Source: Chitinophaga agrisoli
GTDB taxonomy: Bacteria > Bacteroidota > Bacteroidia > Chitinophagales > Chitinophagaceae
DNA length: 64,000 nucleotides
Reading direction: 5' to 3'
NCBI RefSeq assembly: GCF_008386695.1
Contig: NZ_VUOC01000001.1
Span: forward strand, 116,364 to 180,363
Below the pieces are notes generated by a model, which saw only the letters and a program-made list of their open reading frames with translations, made no database searches and was not told the DNA's origin. Position numbers and translations under genes: made by a program. Shown here piece after piece: positions 36,915 to 45,080 of this stretch (its first letter is position 1; every line of letters begins with the position of its first letter).

Positions 36915-37340
36915 ATGCCTTACTCGGAAAAAGTACTCGATCATTATGATCATCCGAAGAATGTAGGCTCGCTCGATCAAACCAAAAGCACCGTAGGTAC
37001 CGGGCTGGTAAGCGAGCCAGATTGGGGGGATGTAATGCGTTTGCAGATTGAGATCAATCCCGCCACCGGGGTGATCACAGACGCCAGGTTTAAGACTTTC
37101 GGATGCGGCGCCGCTATCGCTGCCTCCTCCCTTACTACAGAATGGATCAAAGGTAAAACCATGGATGAAGCCCTGTTGCTTGATAACATGGACATTGTGG
37201 AAGAACTGAACCTTCCGCCCGTAAAGATCCACTGCTCCGTACTGGCAGAAAACGCCATCCGGGCAGCTATCAACGACTACCGCAAAAAGAATGGCCTGGA
37301 AGCCCTCGCCTTCGAAGAAAAGGTAGCCAGTTATGAGTAA
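36915..37340 (+). CDS. IscU-like Fe-S cluster scaffold with first Cys replaced
   Basis: A 141-residue NifU_N/IscU family protein, nearly collinear with E. coli IscU: MPYSEKVLDHYDHPKNVGSLD, then FKTFGCGAAIAASSLTTEWIKGK, then LPPVKIHCSVLAENAIRAAI. Cys64 and Cys107 correspond to the second and third cluster ligands. The first ligand, in a segment usually reading PACGDVM, is here PDWGDVM, so residue 37 is Trp (TGG at 37023-37025). The conserved Asp39 and the LPPVK chaperone-binding motif are kept. The partner desulfurase gene lies upstream. The change may abolish cluster assembly or alter ligation. Confidence 0.9.
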   Translation: MPYSEKVLDHYDHPKNVGSLDQTKSTVGTGLVSEPDWGDVMRLQIEINPATGVITDARFKTFGCGAAIAASSLTTEWIKGKTMDEALLLDNMDIVEELNLPPVKIHCSVLAENAIRAAINDYRKKNGLEALAFEEKVASYE

Positions 37341-37700
37341 CTAAGGTTACTGTTGATGCCAACCTCCCCGTTATGAAAAACAAATAAGGGAATCACTTTC
37401 TCCCTTTAAGCCTCCGTTGTCGTTCCCCGTTTTGATCTATCGCCCCCTGCAAACATGTATTTCGCGTTATGGAGCCTGCCATTGCCGGCTTATGGCGATG
37501 TGTTGTCCGGACTTTCCCGCTCCGCGATTGCAATTGTTCCTGCCCGGTACGTTGCCAGCCCTTCCCATGCCTCAGGCCTGCCCTCTATCCTCCTCCTCCC
37601 CAACAATAAGCCCCTGCTCTTTTGCGTTTCAACCAACGCCATTGCCTGCATACGGTAAACTGCCAGCTAATTTTATATATTTGTACTTTTAATAATTCTT
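37341..37700. other. 360-bp gap between the scaffold gene and gldFG
   Basis: No coding frame is convincing; the 91-codon frame at 37417 has a composition dominated by Pro, Cys and Ser and no neighbour coupling. A weak hairpin AAGGGA/TCCCTT (37386-37406) may end the scaffold transcript. A -7 box TATATTTG at 37676-37683 precedes gldFG by 17 bp. Confidence 0.55.
37676..37683 (+). promoter_or_regulatory. -7 box of gldFG
   Basis: TATATTTG is an exact TAnnTTTG, 17 bp before the ATG at 37701. No clear TTTG is seen 19-21 bp upstream. Confidence 0.45.
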
Positions 37701-40136
37701 ATGCTAGCCATCTTCAGAAAGGAAATACACCAGTTTTTTAGCAGTATCACCGGGTATGTGGCCATCATCCTTTTCTTGCTTGCTAACGGATTGCTTCTCT
37801 TCGTATTCCCGGATACCAGCCTCCTGGATTTCGGCTATGCCAACCTGAACCCGCTCTTTGAGCTGGCCCCCATCATCTACCTCCTGCTCATCCCCGCCAT
37901 TACCATGCGCAGCTTTGCAGATGAGTTTCGCTCCGGCACCATAGAGCTCCTCAGCACCAAACCGCTCTCCTGGTGGCAGATCGTACAGGGTAAATTCTGG
38001 GCCGCGGCGCTGATCGTGCTGATCTCTTTAATACCTACCCTTGTATACTATATTGCCATTCACCAGCTGAGCGCTCCTCCGGTGCACCTGGATAACGGCG
38101 GCATAGCCGGTTCCTACCTGGGCCTGCTACTGCTGGGCATCGTATTCACCGCCATCGGCATATGGGCTTCTTCCTTAACGGCGAATGCCGTGGTGGCCTT
38201 CCTGGTGGCCGTGTTCACCTGTTTCCTGTTCTACAACGGCTTTGACGCTATCAGCAAGATCCCGGCCTTTTCCGGCGGGGCGGATTATTACCTGCAGATG
38301 GCCGGCATCAAATTCCATTATACCTCCATCAGCAGGGGAGTGATCGATAGCCGGGACGTGATCTATTTTGCCAGTGTGGTGGGGCTGATGTTATACCTCA
38401 GCAAAATATCCCTGCAACGCCGCGTATGGCAAAGCGGGGGCAGCCAGAAAAAATACCTGCAACGCGCCCTGGTGGTAGTGGCAGTGCTGATCGGCATCAA
38501 TGTGCTGGCCGCATACGTACATGGCCGGGCAGACCTTACAGCAGAGAAAAGATATACCCTGGCCCCCTCCACCAAGCAATTGCTACGCAGGCTGGATAAC
38601 CCGGTGACCATAGAAGTGTTCCTGAAAGGCGACTACCCCGCGGCCTTCCGCCAGCTGGCCCAGGCTTCTGAGGAATTACTGGCGGAGTTCCGCGAATACG
38701 GCGGCAAAAACATCCGTTTCTCCTTCCAGAGCCCCGGCCAGGGGATGACAGACTCCGCCCGCATGACTTTCCAGCAACAGCTGGTGGAAAAAGGCATTAT
38801 GCCTTTTAACCTGCAGGTACAGCAAGACGCTAACCAGGGCTACCAGGAAAAACTGATCTTCCCCGGCGCCCTCGTTCATTACAAGGATAAGACGGTAGGC
38901 GTAAACCTGCTGAAAAGCCAGGGCGGCCAGGACCCTAATGAGACCATGAGCGCCTCAGAGGCCCTGCTCGAATACCAGTTCGTGAATGCTATCTACAAAA
39001 TGCAGCAGCCCCGCAAACCGCTGGTTGGCTACATGCTGGGTAATGGAGAAACCCTGGGTGTTGAGGTGTATGACGCCCTCACTACCGTACAGGCCAATTA
39101 TCAGCTGGATACGTTCTCCCTCCAGCACAATGCATTCATCCCCCGGGATTTTGACCTGCTGCTGTTTGCCAGGCCTACCAACCGCTTTACAGATGAGGAT
39201 AAGATGAAGATTGACCAGTACGTAATGCAGGGCGGCAAGATCATCTGGTGCCTGGATGTGCTGAATGCCAGCATGGACAGCCTGCAGACAAAGAATAATT
39301 TCATCGCCTTTGACCGCGGCCTCAACCTGGAAGATCTGCTGTTCCGCTACGGCGTACGCATCAATCCTGACCTGATCCAGGATCTGCAGTCTGATAAGGT
39401 ACCGCTGATCGTGGGCAACGTAGGCAACAAACCGCAGATCCAGGAAGTGGACGTACCCTTTTTCCCCCTGCTCTCGCCCACCGGTAACCACCCCATCGTA
39501 AAGAATATGGATAGGGTGTTAAGCCATTTTGTAAGCTCTATAGACACGATCAAGGGCGGCGATGTGACCAAAACCATCCTGCTTACCTCCTCTGACAATA
39601 GCCGCATCGTTCCTACCCCGGTAGAGATCAACCTGCAAAACCTGCGCGACCGTCCCAACCCGCGGGAGTTCCGCCGGGCCTACCTGCCCGCCGCCGTGCT
39701 CCTGGAAGGCCGTTTCCATTCCCTGTTCCATAACCGGCTGGACCGGGCGCAACAACAGGCCATCGCACAGGTATCCGGCCAGCCCTTCCGGGATATAGCC
39801 GATACCGTGAACAAAATGATCGTGATCAGCGACGGCGACATGATCGCCAATGCCGTTTCCCGCAAAGATGGCCCACTGCAGATGGGCATCAATCCCTTCC
39901 GCGCGGACTATGTATACGCCAATAAAGAGTTTTTCCTGAACTGCCTGGAATATCTCACCAATACCTCCGGTATCATGGAAACCCGCAATAAACAGGTAAC
40001 CCTGCGCCTGCTGGATGCGCAAAAGATCAAAGACGGCCGGACCAAATGGCAGGCCATCTGCTTCCTGGCGCCTGTCGGCCTCATCCTCCTGTTTGCCATG
40101 GTGTTCCAGTTTATCCGTCAACGCAAATTCGAATAG
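37701..40136 (+). CDS. GldF-GldG fusion, gliding-associated ABC transporter
   Basis: An 811-residue protein joining two gliding proteins that are separate in Flavobacterium johnsoniae. Residues 1-240 are the GldF-type ABC permease with six hydrophobic segments (FRKEIHQFFSSITGYVAII, then SFADEFRSGTIELLSTKPLSWWQIV). A short linker (LQRRVWQSGGSQKKYLQ) leads to a further helix and the GldG-type domain (RADLTAEKRYTLAPSTKQLLRRLDNPVTIEVFLKG), ending in a C-terminal helix (ICFLAPVGLILLFAMVFQF). The matching ATPase GldA is not in the window. The family assignment is firm; transported substrate is unknown. Confidence 0.9.
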   Translation: MLAIFRKEIHQFFSSITGYVAIILFLLANGLLLFVFPDTSLLDFGYANLNPLFELAPIIYLLLIPAITMRSFADEFRSGTIELLSTKPLSWWQIVQGKFWAAALIVLISLIPTLVYYIAIHQLSAPPVHLDNGGIAGSYLGLLLLGIVFTAIGIWASSLTANAVVAFLVAVFTCFLFYNGFDAISKIPAFSGGADYYLQMAGIKFHYTSISRGVIDSRDVIYFASVVGLMLYLSKISLQRRVWQSGGSQKKYLQRALVVVAVLIGINVLAAYVHGRADLTAEKRYTLAPSTKQLLRRLDNPVTIEVFLKGDYPAAFRQLAQASEELLAEFREYGGKNIRFSFQSPGQGMTDSARMTFQQQLVEKGIMPFNLQVQQDANQGYQEKLIFPGALVHYKDKTVGVNLLKSQGGQDPNETMSASEALLEYQFVNAIYKMQQPRKPLVGYMLGNGETLGVEVYDALTTVQANYQLDTFSLQHNAFIPRDFDLLLFARPTNRFTDEDKMKIDQYVMQGGKIIWCLDVLNASMDSLQTKNNFIAFDRGLNLEDLLFRYGVRINPDLIQDLQSDKVPLIVGNVGNKPQIQEVDVPFFPLLSPTGNHPIVKNMDRVLSHFVSSIDTIKGGDVTKTILLTSSDNSRIVPTPVEINLQNLRDRPNPREFRRAYLPAAVLLEGRFHSLFHNRLDRAQQQAIAQVSGQPFRDIADTVNKMIVISDGDMIANAVSRKDGPLQMGINPFRADYVYANKEFFLNCLEYLTNTSGIMETRNKQVTLRLLDAQKIKDGRTKWQAICFLAPVGLILLFAMVFQFIRQRKFE

Positions 40137-40156
40137 GCTGCCTGCCAGGGAGTTAG

Positions 40157-40164
40157 TATATTTG
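40157..40164 (+). promoter_or_regulatory. -7 box of the terC-like gene
   Basis: TATATTTG, an exact TAnnTTTG, is 25 bp before the ATG at 40190, in the 53-bp gap after gldFG. The -33 element is not obvious. Confidence 0.45.
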
Positions 40165-40189
40165 CTACTCACTAACAACAGCAGGTTGC

Positions 40190-41131
40190 ATGACACCCAC
40201 ACAGTGGACGTATCTAATTTTTGGTATCGTGATCGTCCTTGCCCTGGTTTTTGATCTTGGCTTATTGAGTAAAAAATCTACGACCGTATCTATCAAAAAA
40301 GCCCTGGTGCAAACCTGTTTCTGGGTAGGTCTTTCATTGGCATTTTTTGGATGGATGTGGTATGAGAACGGCCATAATACCGCCATCAGCTACCTGAGCG
40401 CCTACCTCATGGAATGGTCGCTCTCCATCGATAATATCTTCGTATTTATCCTCATCTTCAGCTTCTTCAAAATAAAGGAATCCAGCTATGCACGGGTACT
40501 GCTCATCGGCATCCTGATGGCCATTGTATTCCGCGCTATCTTCATCACCATCGGCGCCGCCCTTATCTCCCGGTACTATTGGATCCTGTACATCTTTGGC
40601 GCTTTCCTGGTCTATACCGGCGTAAAGATGTTTGTGGTAGATCAGCACGAAGACTTTAAACCGGAAGAGAACATCGCCTACCGCTTTATGAGCAAATACA
40701 TGCGCATTACGCATGAAGATCCCAATGACAAATTCACATTAAAAAAAGGCGGCAAGGTATTTTTCACCAATCTCAGTGTGGTAGTGGTCATGCTCTCCGT
40801 AACAGATGTGATCTTTGCCCTGGACTCGATTCCCGCGGTATTTGCCATTTCGCAGGTGCCGCTGGTAGTATATACCTCTAATATCTTTGCCGTACTGGGC
40901 CTGCGCTCCCTGTTCTTTTTACTGCAGGGCGCCGTAGATAAGTTCGATTACTTGCAGCAGGGCATTGCCATTGTGCTGGTCTTCATCGGTCTTAAAATGC
41001 TGGCGGAGATCGTGCATTTCCATATGCCGGTGTATGTGTCCTTAATTGTGATCGTGCTCTGCCTGGGCGGTTCCATCCTATATTCCATCTATCATAAGAA
41101 GAAAGGAGTGCCAACAAAACTTAAACATTAA
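40190..41131 (+). CDS. TerC/Alx family integral membrane protein
   Basis: A 313-residue inner-membrane protein with about nine hydrophobic segments. It shows the TerC/Alx signatures MEWSLSIDNIFVFILIFSFFKI near residue 75 (acidic residues within the membrane), YILFGAFLVYTGVKM-like sequence near 140, and VMLSVTDVIFALDSIPAVFAIS near 205. It is closer to Alx, a manganese exporter of E. coli, than to the tellurite-operon TerC in length and start. Metal ion export, probably manganese, is the likely role. It is downstream of gldFG and has its own -7 box. Confidence 0.92.
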   Translation: MTPTQWTYLIFGIVIVLALVFDLGLLSKKSTTVSIKKALVQTCFWVGLSLAFFGWMWYENGHNTAISYLSAYLMEWSLSIDNIFVFILIFSFFKIKESSYARVLLIGILMAIVFRAIFITIGAALISRYYWILYIFGAFLVYTGVKMFVVDQHEDFKPEENIAYRFMSKYMRITHEDPNDKFTLKKGGKVFFTNLSVVVVMLSVTDVIFALDSIPAVFAISQVPLVVYTSNIFAVLGLRSLFFLLQGAVDKFDYLQQGIAIVLVFIGLKMLAEIVHFHMPVYVSLIVIVLCLGGSILYSIYHKKKGVPTKLKH

Positions 41132-41168
41132 AACAAATAATATGCTTCCGGTCCTTAGCGTACTAAGG

Positions 41169-41196
41169 GCTATAAGCAAAAGGCCAACAGCTAATG
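41169..41196 (+). repeat. Heptamer array overlapping a start codon
   Basis: GCTATAA GCAAAAG GCCAACA GCTAATG lie in exact 7-bp register. The last three bases of the final unit are the ATG of the MurF-Alr gene. Confidence 0.75.
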
Positions 41197-43698
41197 TATC
41201 ACGCAGCAAATATCAGTAAGATCCTGAAAGGAGAACTTTTACAGGATGCAGGGTTTCCGGAAATAGCGCATATTTTGCTGGACAGCAGGAAACTGGTTTT
41301 TCCAGAAACCTCCCTTTTCATTCCATTGGTAAGTAACCGCCGCAATGCCCATCAGTACATTCCAGAAATGTACGAGAAAGGCGTGCGCAACTTTATTGTC
41401 AGTGAACACCCGCCCCTGGAAAAATACCCGGATGCCAACTTTATCCTGGTAAAGGATACCATGCAGGCCCTCCACACGCTGGTGGGCTGGCACCGCCAGC
41501 AGTTCCATATTCCGGTGATAGGCATTACCGGCAGCAATGGCAAGACCATCATCAAAGAATGGCTGTTCCAGCTACTGGAAAAGGATTATAACATTGTGCG
41601 CAGTCCCAAGAGTTATAATTCCCAGATAGGCGTACCACTCTCCGTATGGCAAATGCAGCCGGAGCATCAGCTGGCCATCTTTGAGGCCGGCATCTCCCAA
41701 CCCGGCGAAATGGAGCACCTCGAAAAGATCATCCGCCCCACCATCGGCATCTTTACCAATATTGGCGAAGCGCATAACGAAGGCTTCCTCAACAAACGGC
41801 AAAAGATCAATGAAAAGCTGGTGCTGTTCACCAAAAGCGATGTGCTTATCTACTGCAAAGACTACCTGGAGCTGAACGAATGTGTGCTCAATTTCCATAC
41901 ACAGATCGGCAAAAGGGATAACCAGCAAGGCTTACAGCTGCTGTCATGGTCCCGCAAGACCGATGCCGATCTGCGCATCATCAGCGTAGACAAGGATCAT
42001 TCCCACACCCGTATAGACGCGCTGTATAATACCATTCCCCTGTACATCCGCATCCCTTTTGTGGACGAAGGCTCCGTTGAGAATGCCATTCACTGCTGGG
42101 CGCTGATGTTATACATGGGTATTGAGCAGAACGTTATCCAGCAACGCATGGACCTATTGGGCAATATTGCCATGCGCCTGGAGCTGAAACAGGGCATCAA
42201 CAACTGCTCTGTCATCAACGATAGTTATAATTCTGACCTGGGCTCCCTCACTATTGCGCTGGATTTTTTACAGCAGCAGCAACAGCACCCCACCCGTACG
42301 GTCATCCTCAGCGATATCCTGCAAAGCGGCAAAAGCGACGCCTCCCTGTATGAGGAAGTAGCCGGCCTGCTGCAGAAAAAAGGCATCCAGAAATTTATCG
42401 GCATCGGCAAGAACATTGGCCGGGAGAAGAAGTTCTTCCAGGATGTGCCGGGCCTCAAAAGCCAGTTCTTCCTCACCACGGAAGCCTTTACCCAACAGTT
42501 CAATGCGCAGGATTTCCAGCATGAGACCATCCTGCTGAAAGGCGCGCGCATCTTTGAATTTGAGCGCATCGGTAAACTCCTGGAGCATAAGGTGCACCAG
42601 ACCATCCTGGAGATCAACCTCAGCGCCATTGCGCAAAACGTAAAACAATACCAATCGCTCCTGAAGCCGGATACCAGGGTAATGGCCATGGTAAAAGCCT
42701 TCTCCTACGGGAGCGGCAGCTTTGAGATAGCCAACCTGCTCCAGTTCCATGGGGTGGATTATCTGGCCGTAGCTTATGCAGACGAAGGCGTAGAGCTGCG
42801 CCGTACCGGCATCACCATGCCCATTATGGTCATGAATCCGGAGCCCAGCTCCTTCGACGCCATCCTGCAATGGAACCTGGAGCCGGAAATATATTCCCTG
42901 CACCTGCTGCAACAGTTTGGCGAGGAAGTGCGCACCAGCGGTAAAACAGATTTCCCCATCCATATAAAACTGGATACCGGCATGCACCGCCTGGGCTTTG
43001 AGAAAAAGGATATCCCGGCCCTGGCCCTGATCCTTACGGAGAACGGGCTGCTCAAGGTGAAATCCATCTTCAGCCACCTGGCCGCCAGCGAGGATCCCGC
43101 AAAAGACCCCCTTACCCAGCAACAGGGCCGCCAGTTCTTTGACATGAGCCATGAGCTGCAAAAAGCCCTGGGTTATACCAGTATCCGCCACATTGCCAAC
43201 AGCGCCGCCATTCTCCGCCACCCGGACCTTCAGCTGGATATGGTACGCCTGGGCATAGGCATGTACGGCGTAGACAGCGGCAACAGCGAAATGCAGGAAA
43301 AACTGCGCAATGTAAGCACCCTCAAGACCACCGTAGCCCAGGTAAAATACCTGCAAACAGGAGAAACAGTAGGGTATGGCGCCACCTGGACCGCCACCGC
43401 CCCGGCCGTGATAGCCACCGTACGGATTGGTTATGCGGACGGCTACCCCCGCTGCCTGAGCAACGGCGCCGGCAAAATGCTGATCCGCGGAAAACTGGCC
43501 CCCGTGGCCGGCATAGTGGCCATGGATATGCTGATGCTGGATGTGACCCATATCCCGGAAGTGGCCGAGGGCGATGAAGTGATCGTTTTTGGCCAGGATC
43601 TTCCCGTGCAGCAACTGGCCACCTGGGCGGGCACCATCCCTTATGAGATACTTACCGGTATTTCCCAACGCGTAAAACGCATATATTTTGAGGAATGA
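41194..43698 (+). CDS. MurF-alanine racemase fusion
   Basis: An 834-residue two-domain enzyme known across Bacteroidota. Residues 1-460 are a MurF-type ligase with the ATP loop ITGSNGKTIIKEW near residue 112 and FTNIGEAHNEGF near 188. Residues 465-834 are a PLP-dependent alanine racemase with the PLP lysine in MVKAFSYGSGS (about Lys500), KLDTGMHRLGF near 592 and the catalytic Tyr in IRIGYADGYPR near 747. It thus could make D-Ala and use D-Ala-D-Ala. The window also holds a stand-alone MurF at 31464, so the ligase half here may be regulatory or redundant. Confidence 0.94.
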   Translation: MYHAANISKILKGELLQDAGFPEIAHILLDSRKLVFPETSLFIPLVSNRRNAHQYIPEMYEKGVRNFIVSEHPPLEKYPDANFILVKDTMQALHTLVGWHRQQFHIPVIGITGSNGKTIIKEWLFQLLEKDYNIVRSPKSYNSQIGVPLSVWQMQPEHQLAIFEAGISQPGEMEHLEKIIRPTIGIFTNIGEAHNEGFLNKRQKINEKLVLFTKSDVLIYCKDYLELNECVLNFHTQIGKRDNQQGLQLLSWSRKTDADLRIISVDKDHSHTRIDALYNTIPLYIRIPFVDEGSVENAIHCWALMLYMGIEQNVIQQRMDLLGNIAMRLELKQGINNCSVINDSYNSDLGSLTIALDFLQQQQQHPTRTVILSDILQSGKSDASLYEEVAGLLQKKGIQKFIGIGKNIGREKKFFQDVPGLKSQFFLTTEAFTQQFNAQDFQHETILLKGARIFEFERIGKLLEHKVHQTILEINLSAIAQNVKQYQSLLKPDTRVMAMVKAFSYGSGSFEIANLLQFHGVDYLAVAYADEGVELRRTGITMPIMVMNPEPSSFDAILQWNLEPEIYSLHLLQQFGEEVRTSGKTDFPIHIKLDTGMHRLGFEKKDIPALALILTENGLLKVKSIFSHLAASEDPAKDPLTQQQGRQFFDMSHELQKALGYTSIRHIANSAAILRHPDLQLDMVRLGIGMYGVDSGNSEMQEKLRNVSTLKTTVAQVKYLQTGETVGYGATWTATAPAVIATVRIGYADGYPRCLSNGAGKMLIRGKLAPVAGIVAMDMLMLDVTHIPEVAEGDEVIVFGQDLPVQQLATWAGTIPYEILTGISQRVKRIYFEE

Positions 43699-43724
43699 TC
43701 CTGCCCCACTTTAAATAAAACTAT

Positions 43725-43732
43725 TATTTTTG
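43725..43732 (+). promoter_or_regulatory. -7 box upstream of lspA
   Basis: TATTTTTG, an exact TAnnTTTG, lies 67 bp before the lspA ATG, in the gap after the MurF-Alr gene. Confidence 0.35.
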
Positions 43733-43799
43733 GTGAAATTTAAACCCTTTTGAAACAGCCCTCCCTATGGACGGCCTGCAATAAACGACAACGCTAAAG

Positions 43800-44453
43800 A
43801 TGAAATACCGGCACGTAATTTTTATAGTGATTTTGATACTGATCATTGACCAGGCCCTGAAGTTCTGGATCAAGACCCACCTGTACATGCAACAGGAGAT
43901 CGTAATATTCCCTAACTGGTTCCGTATACATTTCATTGAAAATGAAGGCATGGCCTACGGCCTGAAGTTTGGCGGCGATTTTGGCAAGATACTGCTCACT
44001 CTCTTCCGCCTGGCAGCCGTAGTGATTGGTTTCTGGTATATGAAAAAGCTCGTGCAGCAGAAATTCCATACCGGCCTGCTGATCTGCGGCTCCCTCATAC
44101 TGGCCGGCGCTGCCGGTAATCTCATAGACAGTATGTTCTATGGCCTCATCTTCAGTGACAGCGCTTATGATATTGCCCGTTTTCTGCCTAAAGAAGGCGG
44201 CTATGGCCCTTTCCTGCATGGCAAAGTGGTGGATATGCTGTATTTCCCGATCTATGAGGGCTACCTGCCCAAATGGATCCCGTTCAAGGGCGGTGACTAC
44301 TTCATCTTCTTCCGCCCGGTGTTCAATATAGCGGATGCCGCTATCTCCACCGGCGTGATCACCATCCTGTTGTTCCAGAAACGTTTCTTCAGCAAACACC
44401 TGGAGCCCCGCTCTACTCAGAATAAAGCAATTGTAAACGGCGCAGTGGAGTAA
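43800..44453 (+). CDS. lspA: Lipoprotein signal peptidase II
   Basis: A 217-residue inner-membrane aspartyl peptidase that cuts the signal peptide of lipidated prolipoproteins. Four hydrophobic segments are visible. The two catalytic Asp are in GAAGNLIDSMFYG (near residue 105) and FRPVFNIADAAISTG (near residue 180). IENEGMAYGLKF near residue 42 is the third conserved box. It is about 50 residues longer than the E. coli enzyme because of an insert between the catalytic motifs (IARFLPKEGGYGPFLHGKVVDML), which is usual in this phylum. Many lipoproteins in this window are its expected substrates. Confidence 0.94.
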   Translation: MKYRHVIFIVILILIIDQALKFWIKTHLYMQQEIVIFPNWFRIHFIENEGMAYGLKFGGDFGKILLTLFRLAAVVIGFWYMKKLVQQKFHTGLLICGSLILAGAAGNLIDSMFYGLIFSDSAYDIARFLPKEGGYGPFLHGKVVDMLYFPIYEGYLPKWIPFKGGDYFIFFRPVFNIADAAISTGVITILLFQKRFFSKHLEPRSTQNKAIVNGAVE

Positions 44454-44903
44454 TCCCCGCCCGTTAGCCATCGCTCACCCGCCGGCGCAAACGCGCCGGT
44501 ACCTGCGTAGTAGTCACGCCCCATCTTCCTAACCTATCCTTCCATTACATACAGTCACTTCCCACATCCTGCGGTCAATCGTACACATCTCAGCCTGATC
44601 ATAGCAGCTTTCCACACTGGTATCGCCTCCACCAGGTATCCACCTTGTACTACAGGTGCTTAGCAACGTTACTGCCTGCCATCGGATGCCCCTACCGCCT
44701 TACGTGCATACTGCGTTGCCGGCAGGTTCTCTGGCGTGCCTTGGCTGGCGCGGCTCCTACAGCCTACTTTTAAAGCCAGCCACCCGCGGCAGGCGCAGCA
44801 CGCAGGGGAACCCTGCCGGCATAGCCCCTCATAGCCTTATCGCCCGTCGTCTGTTCCAGCCATCATTCCTAACCCAGCGCCATCCCCCATCCGCTGCATT
44901 CCC

Positions 44904-44940
44904 ATTAGCACATTAGCATATCAGCACATTGGCACATCAG
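44904..44940 (+). repeat. Octamer array (ATTAGCAC)n
   Basis: Units ATTAGCAC ATTAGCAT ATCAGCAC ATTGGCAC ATCAG follow each other in exact 8-bp register. A nearly identical array in inverted orientation is at 49180-49219 and a third at 49339-49374. Confidence 0.85.
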
Positions 44941-44971
44941 AAAATCATTTCCAGACTTTTTTTCCTATCCC

Positions 44972-45002
44972 TTTGAAAACTCATTTCCCCATATTACATT
45001 TG
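44972..45002 (+). promoter_or_regulatory. Consensus Bacteroidota promoter of the TonB receptor gene
   Basis: TTTG (44972-44975) and TACATTTG (44995-45002) are separated by exactly 19 bp, the textbook arrangement for the primary sigma factor of the phylum. The transcript should start near 45008, giving a leader of about 130 nt before the ATG at 45141. Confidence 0.85.
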
Positions 45003-45025
45003 TCCACAAATTCTGTAGACTATAT
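45000..45025 (+). promoter_or_regulatory. Operator-like element shared with the 48218 gene
   Basis: TTGTCCA (45000-45006) and TAGACTA (45016-45022) are 16 bp apart, start to start, and the right half continues as TAT. At 48178-48203 the same layout reads TAGTCTA and TAGACTA, also 16 bp apart and followed by TAT. In both cases the left half overlaps the -7 box, which would suit a repressor. Confidence 0.5.
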
Positions 45026-45080
45026 GAGATATTACTTACATAACCACATGTGCTGTCTGCCTCGATGTTGTCGCCTGTAG
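45024..45080 (+). CDS. Cys-rich leader peptide (18 aa)
   Basis: The ORF reads MRYYLHNHMCCLPRCCRL and ends with TAG. Four of its 18 codons are Cys, in two CC pairs, and Tyr and His are also enriched. It starts about 15 nt after the predicted transcription start and ends 60 bp before the receptor ATG. This resembles uORFs whose translation senses cysteinyl-tRNA; polycysteine leader ORFs acting as cysteine-responsive attenuators are known from mycobacteria. Downstream of it only a weak stem (TGATC/GATCA, 45082-45096) is visible, so the switching mechanism, if any, is unclear. It is too short to be proved by composition alone. Confidence 0.55.
   Translation: MRYYLHNHMCCLPRCCRL

Noticed and set aside
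37417-37692. 91-codon frame before gldFG
   Set aside because: Pro/Cys/Ser-rich composition without motif. It also runs across the gldFG promoter.
42268-43668. 466-codon minus-strand frame opposite MurF-Alr, and similar long antisense frames at 53495-54901 and 46008-47087
   Set aside because: They lie fully antisense to well-recognised proteins, show no domain or signal features, and follow from codon bias of the sense genes.
43800-44453. LspA with Ser instead of Arg after the catalytic Asp (GNLIDS) and an insert as a novelty
   Set aside because: From memory these traits are usual in Bacteroidota signal peptidases II.
44656-44916. 86-codon frame before the TonB receptor
   Set aside because: Random-looking composition, no neighbour coupling, no recognisable motif, and it runs into the octamer array.
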